This document shows positions 32,001 to 47,000 of a stretch of DNA of 64,000 nucleotides, one piece after another; within the stretch, counting starts at the first letter, position 1, and every line of letters begins with the position of its first letter. The position numbers were made by a program, and so were the translations under genes. Under the pieces are notes generated by a model, which made no database searches, was not told the DNA's origin, and saw only the letters and a list, made by a program, of their open reading frames with translations. Source of the DNA: Berberis thunbergii (Eukaryota; Streptophyta; Magnoliopsida; Ranunculales; Berberidaceae); assembly GCA_003290165.1 (NCBI GenBank), contig QNQO01007624.1, positions 1 through 64,000 on the forward strand, read 5' to 3'.

Positions 32001-35000
32001 TGCAGATAGTAAACATTAGTCTCGTTTTGGTAAATGCTAAATAGTTGCTTTCAAATGAACGACATGCAGATTAACCCCGACAGTTTTGAGACTAAACTTG
32101 ACTTTTGCCGGGATGAAAGTTTCTTTGCTTGTGAGAGCAGTTGATGCAGAAGGAACAACAACAGGCTAAAAGTTTTTCCTGAAGTAAAGTTGGGTTTAGG
32201 ATAATATGCATGGGGATCACTCCCGAGTCGATGAAATGAAATAATAATGCAGGGTTTAGAGAAAGCTTCTTACAAGGGAAAGAATTTATTTGGAATTATG
32301 TTGGGCTTTAAGCCAATTTGGTATGAGTAACAAAGGTTTGGGACCAGAGGTCCCCTCCCCGCTGGAGGTCTAACCAAAACATAAGTATGAAAATTTTAAG
32401 CTGTATTATACTATATAACAATGTTAAACTCAATAAATAAACCTTTTCATTTTTAATTTTCATCATATTTCCAATGCCTTTTTCAAATTTTTGGATCTAT
32501 CCTGATAAATAAAAATAATATATAGAACTTTCCTGCATTAAAAAAAACATTTATCATCATGCAAGAGTGTGTGGTGAAAGCCTTCAGCCTTATTAAGATG
32601 AAAAGTACATACCTTTGCTGACACTGCGCCCGAGGTTATTATTTTCTTTCAAAGGATCTACTATATTAAAATGCTTTTGAAGAAATGGCCGCACACCATT
32701 CTCAAGTCCTTGAAGAGAAAACATTTCCACACAGCTTGTAAGAAAATCCTCGTCAAAGAACAATTCACCTCCACCATTATCAGGTTTCTCAGCTGATTGA
32801 CACAGATTATGAGCATCTCAAATAAACAAAGGAATCAAGCTGATAACAACAATATTGGGGACTGTTCCTCACCTACAAATTCTGGTAGACATGATATTCT
32901 GACTGATCCATTTAAACTGACACAATAGTTATCCCAGTCAAACTTGCTATAGTAGTCCAAAATCTATACAGAACCTGAAACATCAACTGGTTTAGTGTAA
33001 CAGAACCTAACTATATTATATGTACATATTCAACCAACTGTAAACAATGCAAGCACTCACCGCCAACGGCCCATTTAAAGATGGCTTGAAGAGATGAAAA
33101 ACATTCAAAATCAAAGCTTCTAGGGCATATGTAGAAATCAACCCATGAGGAGCCCCAAGAATCCGGCTCTCATAATAACACCAAGCCTTAATTAGTATGA
33201 TACTGCGCTTTAATAGATGATTGTCATCTATGAATTCATCAACCTGTGAAACCAAACAAAATAATGAGTGAACATTCTTAAAAATCCATGGGAGGCAGAC
33301 ATCTTATAAATAAAATCTCGCTAGTTTTGCAATGTAACAATTTTTTAGTTTGCAAGAAGCTTTAAAGGCATCTGAATACGTGTGGCTAACAACTATGTAG
33401 CATGTGATTCAGAAAAAACCTCAATAGGGTAAGGAGTTTTCCTCGCTATATGCTTGACAGGAAATTTGCAGCGGAATAATTCAAATAAAAAAAAACAAAA
33501 TCTTTCACAAACCCCAACTCCTAATTGCATTTAAATCCCTAATTATGAAAGCATAACCCCTAATTCTATGTTGTTGGGTCCAGCCCACTTAATCATTAAT
33601 ATTCTAATATTTTCCTATATCCATCATTCTCCTCCAATGAGAAAATTCGTCTTTAATCTTGAAGCCGAAGAAATTAACAATATAATTGAAGCACTCCATC
33701 AAGGAAAACAATGCGAAGTGAAGCCGCAATAAATGCCCACGAAATTTTCATGATACGTACTAGCCACGATGAAGTACTCATATCCACAAACCACCAAGAG
33801 CAGTCAATATGGACCCAATAATATGACATACAACATCCACAAACCTTTCCTCGATAACTACTCACCATGGACTGAGGAACGGACTCGAAGAGGCTATAAT
33901 GTCATTCACATAATTACCAAAGACCTTTTGAACAAACATTTTCTCGTAAGTTTTCTCCACATACGATTCTTAAATAAAGATCAAGTATAGGACTATCACA
34001 TGCATCTGGCTCTATCCACCTCTTTCCAAAAATTGGGAAGAAATCACATAACTCAAAAGTTGCACAATAACGAATCTGAGTATGTGTAAGTGTAATATCA
34101 GCCATATCTTCTCCATAAATAGGGAAGAAATTCAAGAAAGAAAATTGTTCTGAACCTTCAATCTCAACAATGATGTGTTCCTCAAACTCTAGATCAATAA
34201 TTTGTTCAGAGTTTTTCAACTTCTTCATTAAGCTCCGAACTTGTGACCTTTCCTCAACATCATGAACTAATTGTGTAGTAATTGGTTGAGGAATCCTTAT
34301 GCTTGGGGTAGCAATAGAGGATTAAGAAGCAACATATTATGGTGATGTTGGATAATGATAACCAGGTTGAGGGGCATAACTTTGAAGAAAGTAGGCACCG
34401 ATATAAGGATGAAAACCATAATATAATTGGGGTGCACTAACCATGGGATATGAGTAACCATCATAGAACACACTGAGTATTGAGTTGGGATGCCCTGCGA
34501 GTACCACATGTGATAATTCATTTCTTTTTTTGGAAGAATGAAATTGGCTGCACTTAATGATTTCTGGGGTGCAAATAGCCTCTCTGACTGCCACAGACTA
34601 ATCTGCAAAACTTCAGAAATTCTGGGGACAGTTTTGCATTTCTAGAATTGTAAGCCGTTCAGAAATTTCCACACAGTTCAGGGGCTTGAAACTAAAACTG
34701 CTTTGGGGTGCCAAGCAAATTGGAGGGGTGCAATTAGCATTGTCCTCTTCCTTTTCAAACAAAAAACAAACAGCTAGGGAACGAGAAATGATCAGGCTTA
34801 TCTCAATGAAAACCTACCCGCCGATGAGGCTTCGGTGGCAGCGACAATGCTAGTCAGCGATGAATAACACTAGCCTGTTGTGGTTGTGGGCTTGGCTGCT
34901 GGTGGGGAACATCCGGGCTTTCAACAGATTTGATCACTATCAACTAAACCCAACTACCAATTAAGGAGTGACAACACACGAACTTGACCGTGATAACAGG

Positions 35001-38000
35001 TTGTCATCTCTCTCTCCAACTCCTTTTCTCCTTTCTACTACTTTTCCAAGCTTCTTCTACTCCTACTTCCTCCCTCCTTCAATCTTCTTCTCCAAGAGCA
35101 AACCACGCTATGATACCAATTTAGATAGGAAATTTGTAGCAAAAAAATAAATAAATAAAACGAGATGTTTCGCTACCTAGGGTTCATAGGCAAAACCCTC
35201 ATAACACAATAAAATCAGAGAAACTACATATTTTCATTCTTCAATTCAACCTCTAAACTCCCAAAACTGTTTCGCTACCTAGGGTTCATAGGCAAAACCC
35301 TGATAACACAATAAAATCAACCTCTAAACCACATATTTTCATTCTTCAATTCAACCTTTAAACTCCCAAAACTGTCCCAAACTGTCTACAACATTAGCCA
35401 ATAGCCTTAACCTATAATTGAACAAAGCAACTATTTTCCTAAAACAAAATTGAAACCCTAACTCCTAATTGAATCGAAATCCCTAATTCTAATTATGAAA
35501 GCGAAAGTCCTAATTCTAAGTTGTTGGTCCAGACAACTTAATTAATAATATTCTAATATTTTCCCATATGCCTATATCCATCAATGGTAGAGATTCCTCA
35601 AAAAAAAAAAAATTATATGGCGCTCTACCTTTTCTAGGGCTTCACAACCTTAAACCTTATGCCTTGTACCTGTTCTGTTGCCTTCCCAATGTTGTGACCA
35701 TTTCATAGTATTGTAAGCTAGGCTTATCATGGCCCCAAAAACTACAGGTTCACAGGGCCCTAGTTGAAGCCCATTTTGTTAATGATAATTAATTAGCGTT
35801 CTAGCCAATTCTTTTGACCTCTATCTATATATATCATGACAAAACATATCTTGAAGATAATCTCCACACCTTTGACATCATCCTAAGAAAATCAGCAGTC
35901 TTTTGAATCCATCCACAATTCCACATAAATGCCTGTGAATTCTCGATTATGAAATATTCTTTTACAAGGACGCAATTATCAGAATTAACTGACTCTATTA
36001 GATGATAGGCATTGTGCGATGTATGTCTTCGCCAAGATTCAAAGCCAACTCATTCTATGAGTGTATTGGAATCAAGTATTAGCAAGCACACACGGACATT
36101 TGGGTTCGTCATCTCAATAAGTACTTGACATGTTACTGTAGCCTTGTCAAAAACTAATTTCCCAAATACATATTCGATGTGGTTTGAAGATCAAAATATT
36201 GTCTATTGTCTTAATCAGAAAATGACCTTCAAGAGGAGATCAACTTCCCATTATCAGTCCTCAGTAAAGATTCATGTGGAACTATGTGTATGTATGAAAC
36301 TTGGAGGCCATGCACAGAATTTTCAAAAACAGAAGAGTTTTTGTTGGCATGGTCTATATGGTAACGAAATTATTGACACAAAATCGGTGATTCTGAAACC
36401 ATTTTAAAGTACAATGAATATCATTAAAGATAAAAGAAATGAAAGCTGATTTTTGTCCTTTTTAATTAAAAATACCTTTTCCAGAAAGCATAGCGTACAA
36501 AGGCCACCTAATTGGTTAAAAGAGATGTCCACTACAATGTCTTGTACAAGACATTTAATGAGCTTAACCTGCCATAAAAAATCAGGATTAAGAACGAAAC
36601 CAGCTTGGATACAGAATTCGTCAAGACAAACAGATATCAAAATAATGCAACAGGAGCAATAATAGAAAATCAAATTGCTAAGCATCGGCAGATTACACAT
36701 TTTCTAAGGAAACTTCAAGCCTAAAAATATAACAAATTCGAACATAGAAAACCACATGAAAAAAATACCCTGAACGACCCCTCAACTTCTTATATCGAGG
36801 TCTTGTGAAGCTGGCACTAGTAAGTATTACATGTCATTACAGCTGGTACCATGTAAATAGTAAATGCACAGTGACACGTTGATAAAGACAAGTGGAATGA
36901 TCTCATGCCTATTGTAAAGACGGTCGTAGTCATGATCTAAGTAGATATGTTGTAATGGCAAATGACATGTGCAATCGAGCGAATAATTACTCAACATTCT
37001 TTCCAAACCACCTAAAAAATATGGGCATGGGGTATCTGATCTCATGTCTATCAGAAGCCCGGAAAATCCTCACATCAAGCACATAAATTACAATGTAACA
37101 AGTGATCTACAAATATAACAAACTTGTTATCAAGGAACGAGGAAAGTATATGGTTGGGTAAATTATAAATCTTCATGAGGCCCATCCATTACAATTGTAT
37201 CAACTTTGAATAGTATGAGAAAAAAAAAAATGAAGTGCTATCACAGTAAATTTGGACTCTTTCCTCTTTTAGATTAACCTACATGTGTCATTTATTGCAG
37301 AAGCACTTGGTTGATAATCTTAACATATTTTCTTCCTGCATATTAGCTCATCTTTTACTTCTCTTACACTATCAACACATATTCTCATTGATAACCGCTA
37401 GCTTCCAAGTTCAAGCCCACTGAAGAAGAAAATTCCTCTGTTTTTATCACTCTTTTCAGACAGTTCCCTTAAAAGAACACCTTTCTCTTTTACTTCTCCA
37501 ACTAACTCTCTAAATATAAAGCTTCACTCTTCCTCCGGTGGTTAAGCAACCCTTTTTCTAAAGTTTCCAATTTTTTTAATGAAACTCCATTTCCAAAATT
37601 AAATGTGGAACACGGTTTTCCATTTTATTTTGTGCTAGATGGCTTAATCCAAGAGAGTAGTGAATAGGACTAAGTGGTCATAATCAAACGACCATAGTCA
37701 CCCGAGGGCTTCCATTTGGGTAATTTGGCAAAATTTGGAAGGAGCGAATGATTTTCAAAGCCAGAAAATTTAGATTGAGTCCATCTAATGGGAAATCAAA
37801 GCCTTCGTGTGGAACTGGAGTTATAACTCAAAGCATTTCCATTTAAGATTGATTTTCATGTGCGTATTTTTGCGCGAGAATCACTTGGAGTCTTCTATCT
37901 GAGATTGGTTTTCATGTGTATTTTGAGTGAGACAACATGCTCAAACTATACCGACGTCTATTTGTATCTATTTAACAAGGAGTCACGGACACTCTATTGC

Positions 38001-41000
38001 TTGAAAAAAAAAAAAAAGTGTGTCCACATGTATCGTGTCGACACCCACGGATACTCACATAGAATACTCCATGTTTAGATTATCAATTGTTTCATATATC
38101 TTTCAAAAAGTTTCAATTAATTATATATTAATCTTACAAGCATATTATGGTAAGTTAGTCGATACATGAGTAACAATATGGACCTACAAGTGAATCAATA
38201 TCACTCATAATTCAAAACTTATAGTTGAAAAGTAAATAACACAAAATGTACACACATATCCCGAGCGCATCATGTACTATCTTTTTTGTCTGACGTGTCA
38301 AACACATCGTATCCGGATACAGACAAGCACATTTGTGTCGTTGTTGCATAGATTTGTATCCCCTTTCTGGTGCGGCAGGCTTTTATTTTTCAAACATGTT
38401 AGCCCTACCTCCATTGATTAATATATTCTTGTTTGAAAACAAAGAAAAATAAACCTAAAAATAAGTTTTCTCCTTCCCCTCTAATTAACATTTTTAATGA
38501 TAATGAAAGTATGGATATTAGCATCAATACTAGCATTAATACTATCAATGCATACACAGCTCCAATAAATAAATAAAATAAACAAACAAACTAGTATAAC
38601 ATGGGGCAAAAATATAACTTGAAAAATGAAAGGTAAATTACTTGTAACTTTCTTTTATTAATAAAATAAATAAATAAATAAAGCAAAGCAAAGCTCCACC
38701 AGCAATCCTATAATAAGCTAATTGTTACCCTTGCCAAGTTCATGGACATACAGGTTGTGACACCTATTTTTATATAACAGACTAATAATATATTTTCTAG
38801 TAACTAGTCAAAGAAAAAGCGACACAAAATATGTGTACATATATATACAGGGACAGGAATCCATGGACTAAGTTTTTTGTGCTAAACATCCATGATATGG
38901 AATGAACAAGTCTACAACTCTTCAACTTACGAAACACTTTTCAAGGACTAACTTTGTGTACGTGCATAGGATCATTACATTGTCAATCTTATCATCACTA
39001 TAATGTTTTTTTGTTAGTTTTACTATTTATTTATTTTGACACAACGTTTGAAGGGACCCCACCTATTTATTTCTACTAACTTTTTGTTAGTTTTACTATT
39101 ATCAATAATTTCACTATCTTACAACCATTATTAAGTGCCTGCTTAAAAAGAGAAAAAATGGTGTCATTCTGAATATATGCTCTATATTACATCCAACTTA
39201 GAATTTTCAACTGATTTTCACAGTATATATCCAATACGGTGATGGCTAATTTTAATGTAATAACAACAAAATCGCTAATGAAGCAATGAAGCAAATATGA
39301 AATTAAATCGCTAAAATAAAATAATCGTATAGAACACACGATCCTAATCTAGAAAGTACGGACACTTCAAGAAAAATTGCATTGTTGTGAAGACATGGAT
39401 ATGGGATGTGGTTTGTAAAATCACATGATTTATTTGTTAATTGTACACATGAGTTATGGACTTAATAATATATTTTCAGTTTTGAAGCTTGAAGTAGATT
39501 ACATGACAAGTATATTTAATAAATAAATGAGCATACATGTAACTAAATCGTGTCCTCCCCATACCCGTATCCTAGTTTTCGAAACTTATCGTATCGGTGT
39601 GTCTAACATGACACCCAAGTTCATATCCATGTTTTCGTAATCCTAATTCAAGATTGACTTGTTTGTTTGAATAATCCCAAGGGACATTTCCATCCTCTTT
39701 CCAGAAGAAATCCATATCAATTAACATCACGACCATTACGACCACCACGCCACACCACTATGCCACCATCTCCATGCAATTTTATGTGGTAGTCTCTTAT
39801 CCCAAGCTTTCCAACATTTTTATTTAATTTTTTGTGACACCTAGAAAGTGAAATCCACCCCTTTTGAAGTAAGAATTTAACCTTGGTGTTCAAAATACCA
39901 GAACTTGCCCCGTACAAACTAATCTCTTACAACAATGTAAAGTACCCCAAACTCCATTTTCAATAAAATTCAGGCCACACAATCATCTAGGAAAAAGGGT
40001 GAAACATTCCAAAATAAACAACTATACAAGTGGTCTCATCTATGCAGTAAAAACGGATAACAGACCCATAATGGTCCAAGAGCGTTATAGATTACAACGG
40101 AATATAACGGAATAATTTTTTTAATATATTTTTAATACCCTACAAAGTATTACTGTATTATAGAGTCAAAAAAGTAAATCATATCATGTTCATAAGATTA
40201 AATTCAAAAACAAAAAAAAAATATTTTCCCTTTGTATGACAATGAGATTGCAATAGAGAGTGTGATCGACTATTCGTCTTCTTCCCTTCTTTTTTCGTTC
40301 TCGGTCAAACGGCGAGGTCTGAGTCATTTTTTATGAATCTAGGTTCTGGCAACGGCGAGCTCTGGTCCTTTTTTATGAGTCTAGGTTCTGGTTCAACGAG
40401 AATGAAATGAGTATTTTTTATTATTATTAGAACAAAACATTAAAACAACGTTATTGAAAAAAGAGTTATTTCAATAACGGCCATACAACGTCGTTATATC
40501 GGAGCTATGATACCATAACGTGATAATGTCATAACGTAACGGTTCGCTCCTATTAAGCGTTATATCAGCGTTATAACGCCATTTTAACTATACAGGGTCT
40601 CACAGAGTAATTACAGATCCAAGGCACTCACCCAATTTACAAGAAGGTCCTCAAAACCCACTCTTTGGAACTCACTTAATGGGTACCAAATTCTATGTAC
40701 AAGCAAATATCCACCATTACGAACTAAGAATTCATGCTTTAACTTTGAAGATCTCTGTGTTTCTAGCTTTCAAAATAACCTAAATAATTGCAAGGTAGAA
40801 ACCATTTGGTTATTGACTAACTCCTTACTTATTATAAGAAATCTAAGCTTTTATTTAATTTGCACTTTCACCTATCAATACCATCAAGATTTCTTTTCAA
40901 AAAGGTAAATCTTGAATTTTATTTTCGAAGTGTTTTCATGATTTAGGTATACAAACTCATCTTAACATCGAATACAAAATGGTGATACTTAGCTTAAATG

Positions 41001-44000
41001 CAAAATAATAATAAAAATAACAATAATAATAATAACAATAACTATAATAATAACCATATTTACAAAATAAAAATAATAGCAATAACGATAATAATGCTAA
41101 TAATAATATTAATAACGACACTAATTACTTTTTTCATATGACATAAATGATTGGTTAGGTGTTTTTCACTGTGAACAAAACAGATTTATAACTTTAACAT
41201 AATACATAAAGTTCATATAGGGTCATTTGAGCTTTCAATTACCAAAATTTTTTTTCTTCCTTTTTTTTTCATGAAATTGCACATGTTCACATCCAAATGC
41301 ACCAGTAGATTCCAATCTCATATTTATTGATATGGAGTAACTGTGCTAATCATGCGATATTTTAAGAAGAAACTCCTTCATTGATTTAGAAACATTATAA
41401 TGTTGCATGTCACCTATGAAAATTTCAATATAGTCATTACCCGTTAAATTAAAGTTAGTGCTTTTAATCAGTTACATTTAGCCATGAGACTTATTCTATA
41501 ACATGATCTTCTTAGGGCTTTCCAAGTACGATGATCACGATTAAGTAACAACCTCTTGTTGACAAAGCAGCTTGCTCCAATAGATTACGTTAATTTGTGA
41601 AAGCTAAATAGAGATTTTGTCTCAATGCTTTCCTAATAGTCTCTCCCAACACAACACGCTTTCTTAATTTTCTTTGTTATTCGTTCTTTATTTATTTTCC
41701 TCATATTTGTTTCTTTCCCTTTCTTATCTTTCGACTTTGTGACTATCCTCTTTTACCTTCTAACTAAAACTTCAGAGGATGACTTAGACCCCTACATTAA
41801 TATCGGCATTACCCGAAGTAATACTACAAAATCGATGGTTTCCAATTTGTATTATGAGGTGGTTTTTTCCTAGAAAAAAAAGGAGGTCATGAAGAAGAAC
41901 GAATTAGCAAGAAGAATGATTGACCAGAAAACAACCATTTCAATAACAATGTCGTAACAGAAACCTTTTTGTTTTCTAGAAAAAAAAACTCAAAAGTTTA
42001 TTACCTTATTGACAAGTTATTAGTCCCAAAATTTGAAACTTGCATTTGTTAAGTTAATGTTCTATATATATAAATATAATAGATAAATAAATAAAGGGGC
42101 AGTCACGAACATAACACACGAACATAACAGTAAGACTAGTTGCACAATAGCATATAACTGCAAGGCATTCTTACATAAACTATTACAATGTAAGTACTAC
42201 TCTTGGTTTATGATGCAGTTCGTGATATGTCTTGAAGCGTTCTTGGCAAAGAACTGGAACCGAAAGACCCTAGTCTTATGTGAAAGGCATGTGGATCAAA
42301 CCACGTGCATTTATGTCGCCTCAATTTAGGCCAAATTTCATAATTTGAGCATTGCAAAAAGGTTCTTCTGTTTTCTTTTTTCAGGAAAATATTAATTTTG
42401 TAAATTGATGCTTCTAGATTCCTAGTTTATTTTAGTTGGCAGTTGTTCATTATGTACTGAACTTTGAATGACTGGTAAATTTCATAATTTATGGTATTTT
42501 GAATTTGTGTTGTCCTCTAGAGTCAAATTAGAATTCTTACCATTATTTTTTTTATCTTATGCCAATATTTTTAAATTCCAAAAAATAGCAAAAATAACTT
42601 CAAAAAAAAATTTCAATAATGGTTTACCACAGATGAATGAGATGAATTGAAATGGATAATTGAGGAAGCGAGTCTGGCTTTTGGTTGGAAGACGATGGTA
42701 ACTTCTATCTGCCTTTTTTGTAAATGACAGGTGCAAGGAAAACAGAGCAAGAGAAAAATGAAAAGACAAGAAGAGGAGAGAACTTTTAGCCCTTAATAAT
42801 TTAACCTATATCCTTCAGATCAACCAATTAAGTTGCATAATAATTTACGAGATTTTCATTTGAACCTAACCCATGTGCTAATTCTAAAGTCTCTATAACT
42901 CGATTAGAATTATATTTCATAAACATAATCACTCTACTCACACAATATACTTAAACTAGGATGTTGGCCACATCAACAATTTTCTCAAATATTACATCTT
43001 ATGTGAAGAACTCTCATAATCTACTAGTTGCATTACTTATTAGTTTATACTTAAATTACCCATATAAGTATGGTAATTAATGTTTCTTAACAAGCTTACT
43101 ATGTTAAATTTACAAACTAAACCAATTTAATTCCAATTAATGTATGTTGTTCAAAACATTTAATTGTATATCCTACAACCTATGTTGTCTGAAGCTCCGC
43201 CACAACGGTATCATGACTCCTGAAGCTCTATCTTTTAATCTGCCGTTTGCTTCAAAAAATCCCCACCTAAAATTTTTTTTTCCGCTCCTTGACGTTGCAA
43301 TGCAGCATTCAGTTGGGGTGGTAAATAATAGGTTGACAACTTAAATAAGTAATAATAACCAATAGTTTACTAATATTTTATTAACTTTATTTAGTAATTT
43401 AACATTAACTTATTAATATTTAATATTAATACAACTATTGAAAGTCTAAAACCTAATTGAGGAACAAACCGCCTTGAAAGGTTATGTCGTATTAAAGCTA
43501 AACTCTCGTACTTGTTACGGATTGAATTACCATATTTACTCATTTAAATTATTGCTTCCGAATTATGGTATATTATCAGTATGTGTTTGTTTTGAATTAA
43601 AGAGAACAATGTAATGACTCACAAACTAAATATATAAACTTATTCATGGTTCTGCCTCAACTTCGCCACGACTCCGTCGAGACTCTTGAGGCTCCCGAAG
43701 CGGCTGTTAGCGCTTCGCACCCAGATAACCTAGTCTACAACATTTTAAATAAAATCTTATTGAGAAACAAAATGGGTATAAATAAAAGTTAAATCCATGG
43801 CAAAACTAAAAGTTGTTAGTCTTTGCATAACAAAACATCACCAATGCCTTTAAAAAAAAAAACATCACCAATCAATAATAAGATACTTCAAAGCAAAAGC
43901 GAATGAACATTGATGCCATGAGTGTCACATAACTTTTCCGGATTAACCTTCATATATCCAACTCATGTTCCTTTCCATACAAATGTTTCAGCATAATGTA

Positions 44001-47000
44001 TTATGCAAAGCGCTTTACGAACTCTTTTTCTGGAATCAAAATTTGAAACTAAAGGGCTTTTTCCAATTTGAAATGTTGCTCAAATCTAGCACCACAAAAC
44101 CTCAATGCCACAAGTGCCACATGACATTTGTAACTTAACCTTCATGTATTCAACTTCTGATTGTGAAAGATTGTATAGTTCCTCTCAACCTATCCAAATC
44201 CAAACATGTATGTATGTGGTTCCCTCCCAAGTCTCAAGCAGAATTGTTGGTTTGAGATAATTATATATTCTAATTTCATACTGGGATTTTTTTTCTTCTT
44301 TTATCTCTAGAGTTTTTTGCAAATAAGTTGGTTAAAAAATCAGTTTTAAATTATTCAAACAAATGAATTTTTTGTCGACCACACTAAACCTCCCACTTTC
44401 CTAGTGCTAACCAGTCTACATTCATATTCTATCTAACAATACAAAGATGCCACTATGGCAGATCCCTTTTCAAAGGATATAATTAAAATTTTGTATTACT
44501 TATTTTAGATTTTCGATCATATCGAAATGTAAAAACAAATAATTTATCAATGGTTCTCTTCTACTTGTCAATTTTGAAATTACCTAATACAAAAATACCT
44601 AGCTATGAACTTAAGGTCATTACAGGGACCTTGATCACCCGACTCCTCGGCTAAGGAGTAGCAATGAGACATGGCATTCCAACACCAGGCAAGGATCTTT
44701 TATAAAATAACATTTTAACGAGGTTTTATAATAATAACAGCTTAACGAGGCTAAGCAACACTTTAGACAAGATTCATCATGGTAACAACCAACTCGTGTA
44801 TTTAAGTGGACGGTTGTTGCATCAATAATGCTTTTGGAATACTTTTTAAAAGAATTACTAAAAATCTTGGTCACACTTCGTAAGCATTCACCATGTCGCA
44901 TTGTGTTTCAAACAGGTGTAATCCTCCATAGTTGGATTGCCTATAAAAGATAACTGTAACATCCTAGAAGATCGATTTTCACACATGAAAGATTGAAGTG
45001 CCTGGAAGATGTATACACCTCGCAAATTTGCAAACTTGCAAAGTCACGCTAAACTAGCAAAATAACTTTGGAGAGTTTGATGGAAAGTAGTGATACTTGG
45101 GAGGCTTCACAACACTAAAAAAATGTTCTCAAACGCTCAAAAAGGAAGAATAGTAAGGGTTTTTTTTTCCTTGTTTCTAGAAAAGATAAAAGAGTTTCAT
45201 TCACATATGAGAGATCTCACAAGAGAGACAAAGATTTCTTATGAATTATTATTAAAGATAACTGATAGAGTATTCCAAATATACAAAAAGATTCTCAAAT
45301 CCCGCGCCCTTTGAAACTGGGATTTAAAGTGGCTCAATTCCACATTCAACCAATAACATCACCCCAAACATTCTAAAAACCCCTCTGTGAAGAACTTAAT
45401 TGTTTTTCGCTCTCCAAATCACCCACCACATTGCAATGGCAAGAATCCCCATGACAACTTACCTTCGGCTTTTCTTTCGAATTGGTATCATACCTCCATA
45501 AATACAAACATCAACTCATCAAGCAAGAAAGTTGCAAGACTCGTGAAACCTCAAACATATTGAGGAAGTGACTACATACCCCTTGAGCAAAGGAGACCAC
45601 ACCACTTCATATAGAACACAACTACTAACAACATCCACTCCCCTTCTAATCAAAACATTCAGAGCAGTTGGCAAATTCCATACCATGCCCACATGAAATG
45701 GTTTTGGGAGGTATACCCATCCACCATAACTAGATTGCATGGATTGATTAGCCAACCATTATCAACTTGCATTCCCTTCTAATTATAAACAGCTCTTCCT
45801 AATAGCATGTTGTATGGTTCCAAACGTTTGTGTGATCTTATGGGAAGAGGCCACTAATGTTAGAGTTAACCCCAAAAGTATAAGACTTCAACTGCTTTGT
45901 CCCTTAAAAGACCAATTTTTTTATGGTCTCAAACTAAATTTTGTGGGCTTGACTCACATTAAAAGGCATGACGCCAGTCCACACACCGGTCTCTTTGGCC
46001 TTTGTAAAGAGACCCTAAAAATGGATTAAGCGGCTGACTTTAGGCATACAGTTGGAGATGTTCTTAAAGACACGCAGCGAAAGAGAAATATTCTGTAAGA
46101 TGCTACATAAAACAAAACTACCTACTAATACTCATGTTATGTATTGGGTAACACTTTTAAATTTTCAACTGCAACAAAAAACTTTAAAGGGGAATCTGAA
46201 TGAAACCTCTGCATTAATGTACTGAATATCCTTTACTTCAAACTCAGCAAATTGGTTATGTTCTTCTGCTTCTAATAAGCCTCGCACATCATTTGCCAAA
46301 GCTTCCTCGGACTTCGGAATGCAAAGAGCGGTTAGGTCAATATCCCCATCTGGAAGATATGTCTTCAATGGCACTGACCCAAATGGGAGGACCTGTAAAA
46401 ATAAAAGAGAACAACTAGCTTTTTACCATACGGATACTAGAGAAATACTTGCTAGGACTGTCCTTATTTACAAGTAATGGACATAATGTTTTACAGGTAA
46501 AGAAGACAATTCACAATCACGATGCAACATTCATAAGAGCAAGATGAAAATTAGATTGCATATGCCATACTGCCACCAAATATTTCCAATTTTCATAAAG
46601 ATAGTATAGATCACCAAGATAACAGAAGTTTTGTCTATCTAGCAATGTTTTGAAATCAGTTACAAATTTAAAGTGGATATAATCTCCATAATTCGTGTAG
46701 GCAGCAAAGCAAATGTCGTTATGCATACAGAGACAAGAAAATATTGAGTCACGAGATAACCCACTACAAAAACAATGTTTTGCAGATGAAAAATGTGTTG
46801 AAATGGTGTTGATGATTCCTAAAATGTGTTACTCTGATAGTGTTACTTGGAGAAACTTTGTTGTTCAATTATTGGGAGATTGATGACACATCCCTCTTGT
46901 TGAGATGGGTATTTTCCTGAGATCAAGAAGATCTATGCAATCTTTCGTGCCAATGTAATAATGTCTTGTCAGTGGCATATGTAAAAAAAAGTCAAAATAA

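Larger units (their letters stand above)
33455..35583 (-). mobile_element. Ty1/copia-type non-autonomous LTR element (in intron 3)
   Basis: Minus-strand element of ~2.1 kb. Both LTRs begin TGATGGATATAGG and end near CAAATTTCCTRTC. A primer-binding site TGGTATCATAGC (initiator tRNA-Met type) follows the 5' LTR at 35118-35107, and a purine tract GGAGGAGAA precedes the 3' LTR at ~33627-33637. The flanks ATGCT (33450-33454) and ATGGT (35584-35588) form a 5-bp target duplication with one mismatch. The ~1.5 kb interior has only broken frames (for example 34228-33914 and 34594-34337) and no recognisable gag, integrase or RT, so it depended on another element. It lies within the nucleotidyltransferase gene in the same orientation. 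Confidence 0.8.

Noticed and set aside
36404..36700. 98-codon minus-strand frame as an independent small gene
   Set aside because: Only 36476-36568 is conserved. It has consensus splice sites and the VKLIKCLVQDIVVDIS motif of the nucleotidyltransferase, so it is exon 3 of that gene.
38000..39640. GTGTC/GACAC-rich stretches as a paired inverted-repeat element
   Set aside because: The pieces are scattered and short, and I could not build a consistent pairing by eye.
40050..40590. AACG/CGTT-rich block as a defined MITE
   Set aside because: The terminal similarity (TAAAAACGG and TAAAATGGCG) is short and imperfect and target duplications were not convincing; mentioned only as a possibility inside the intron entry.
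46763..46800. CACTACAAAAACAATG as the end of a CACTA element
   Set aside because: No matching inverted end with a 3-bp target duplication was found within the following few hundred bases.
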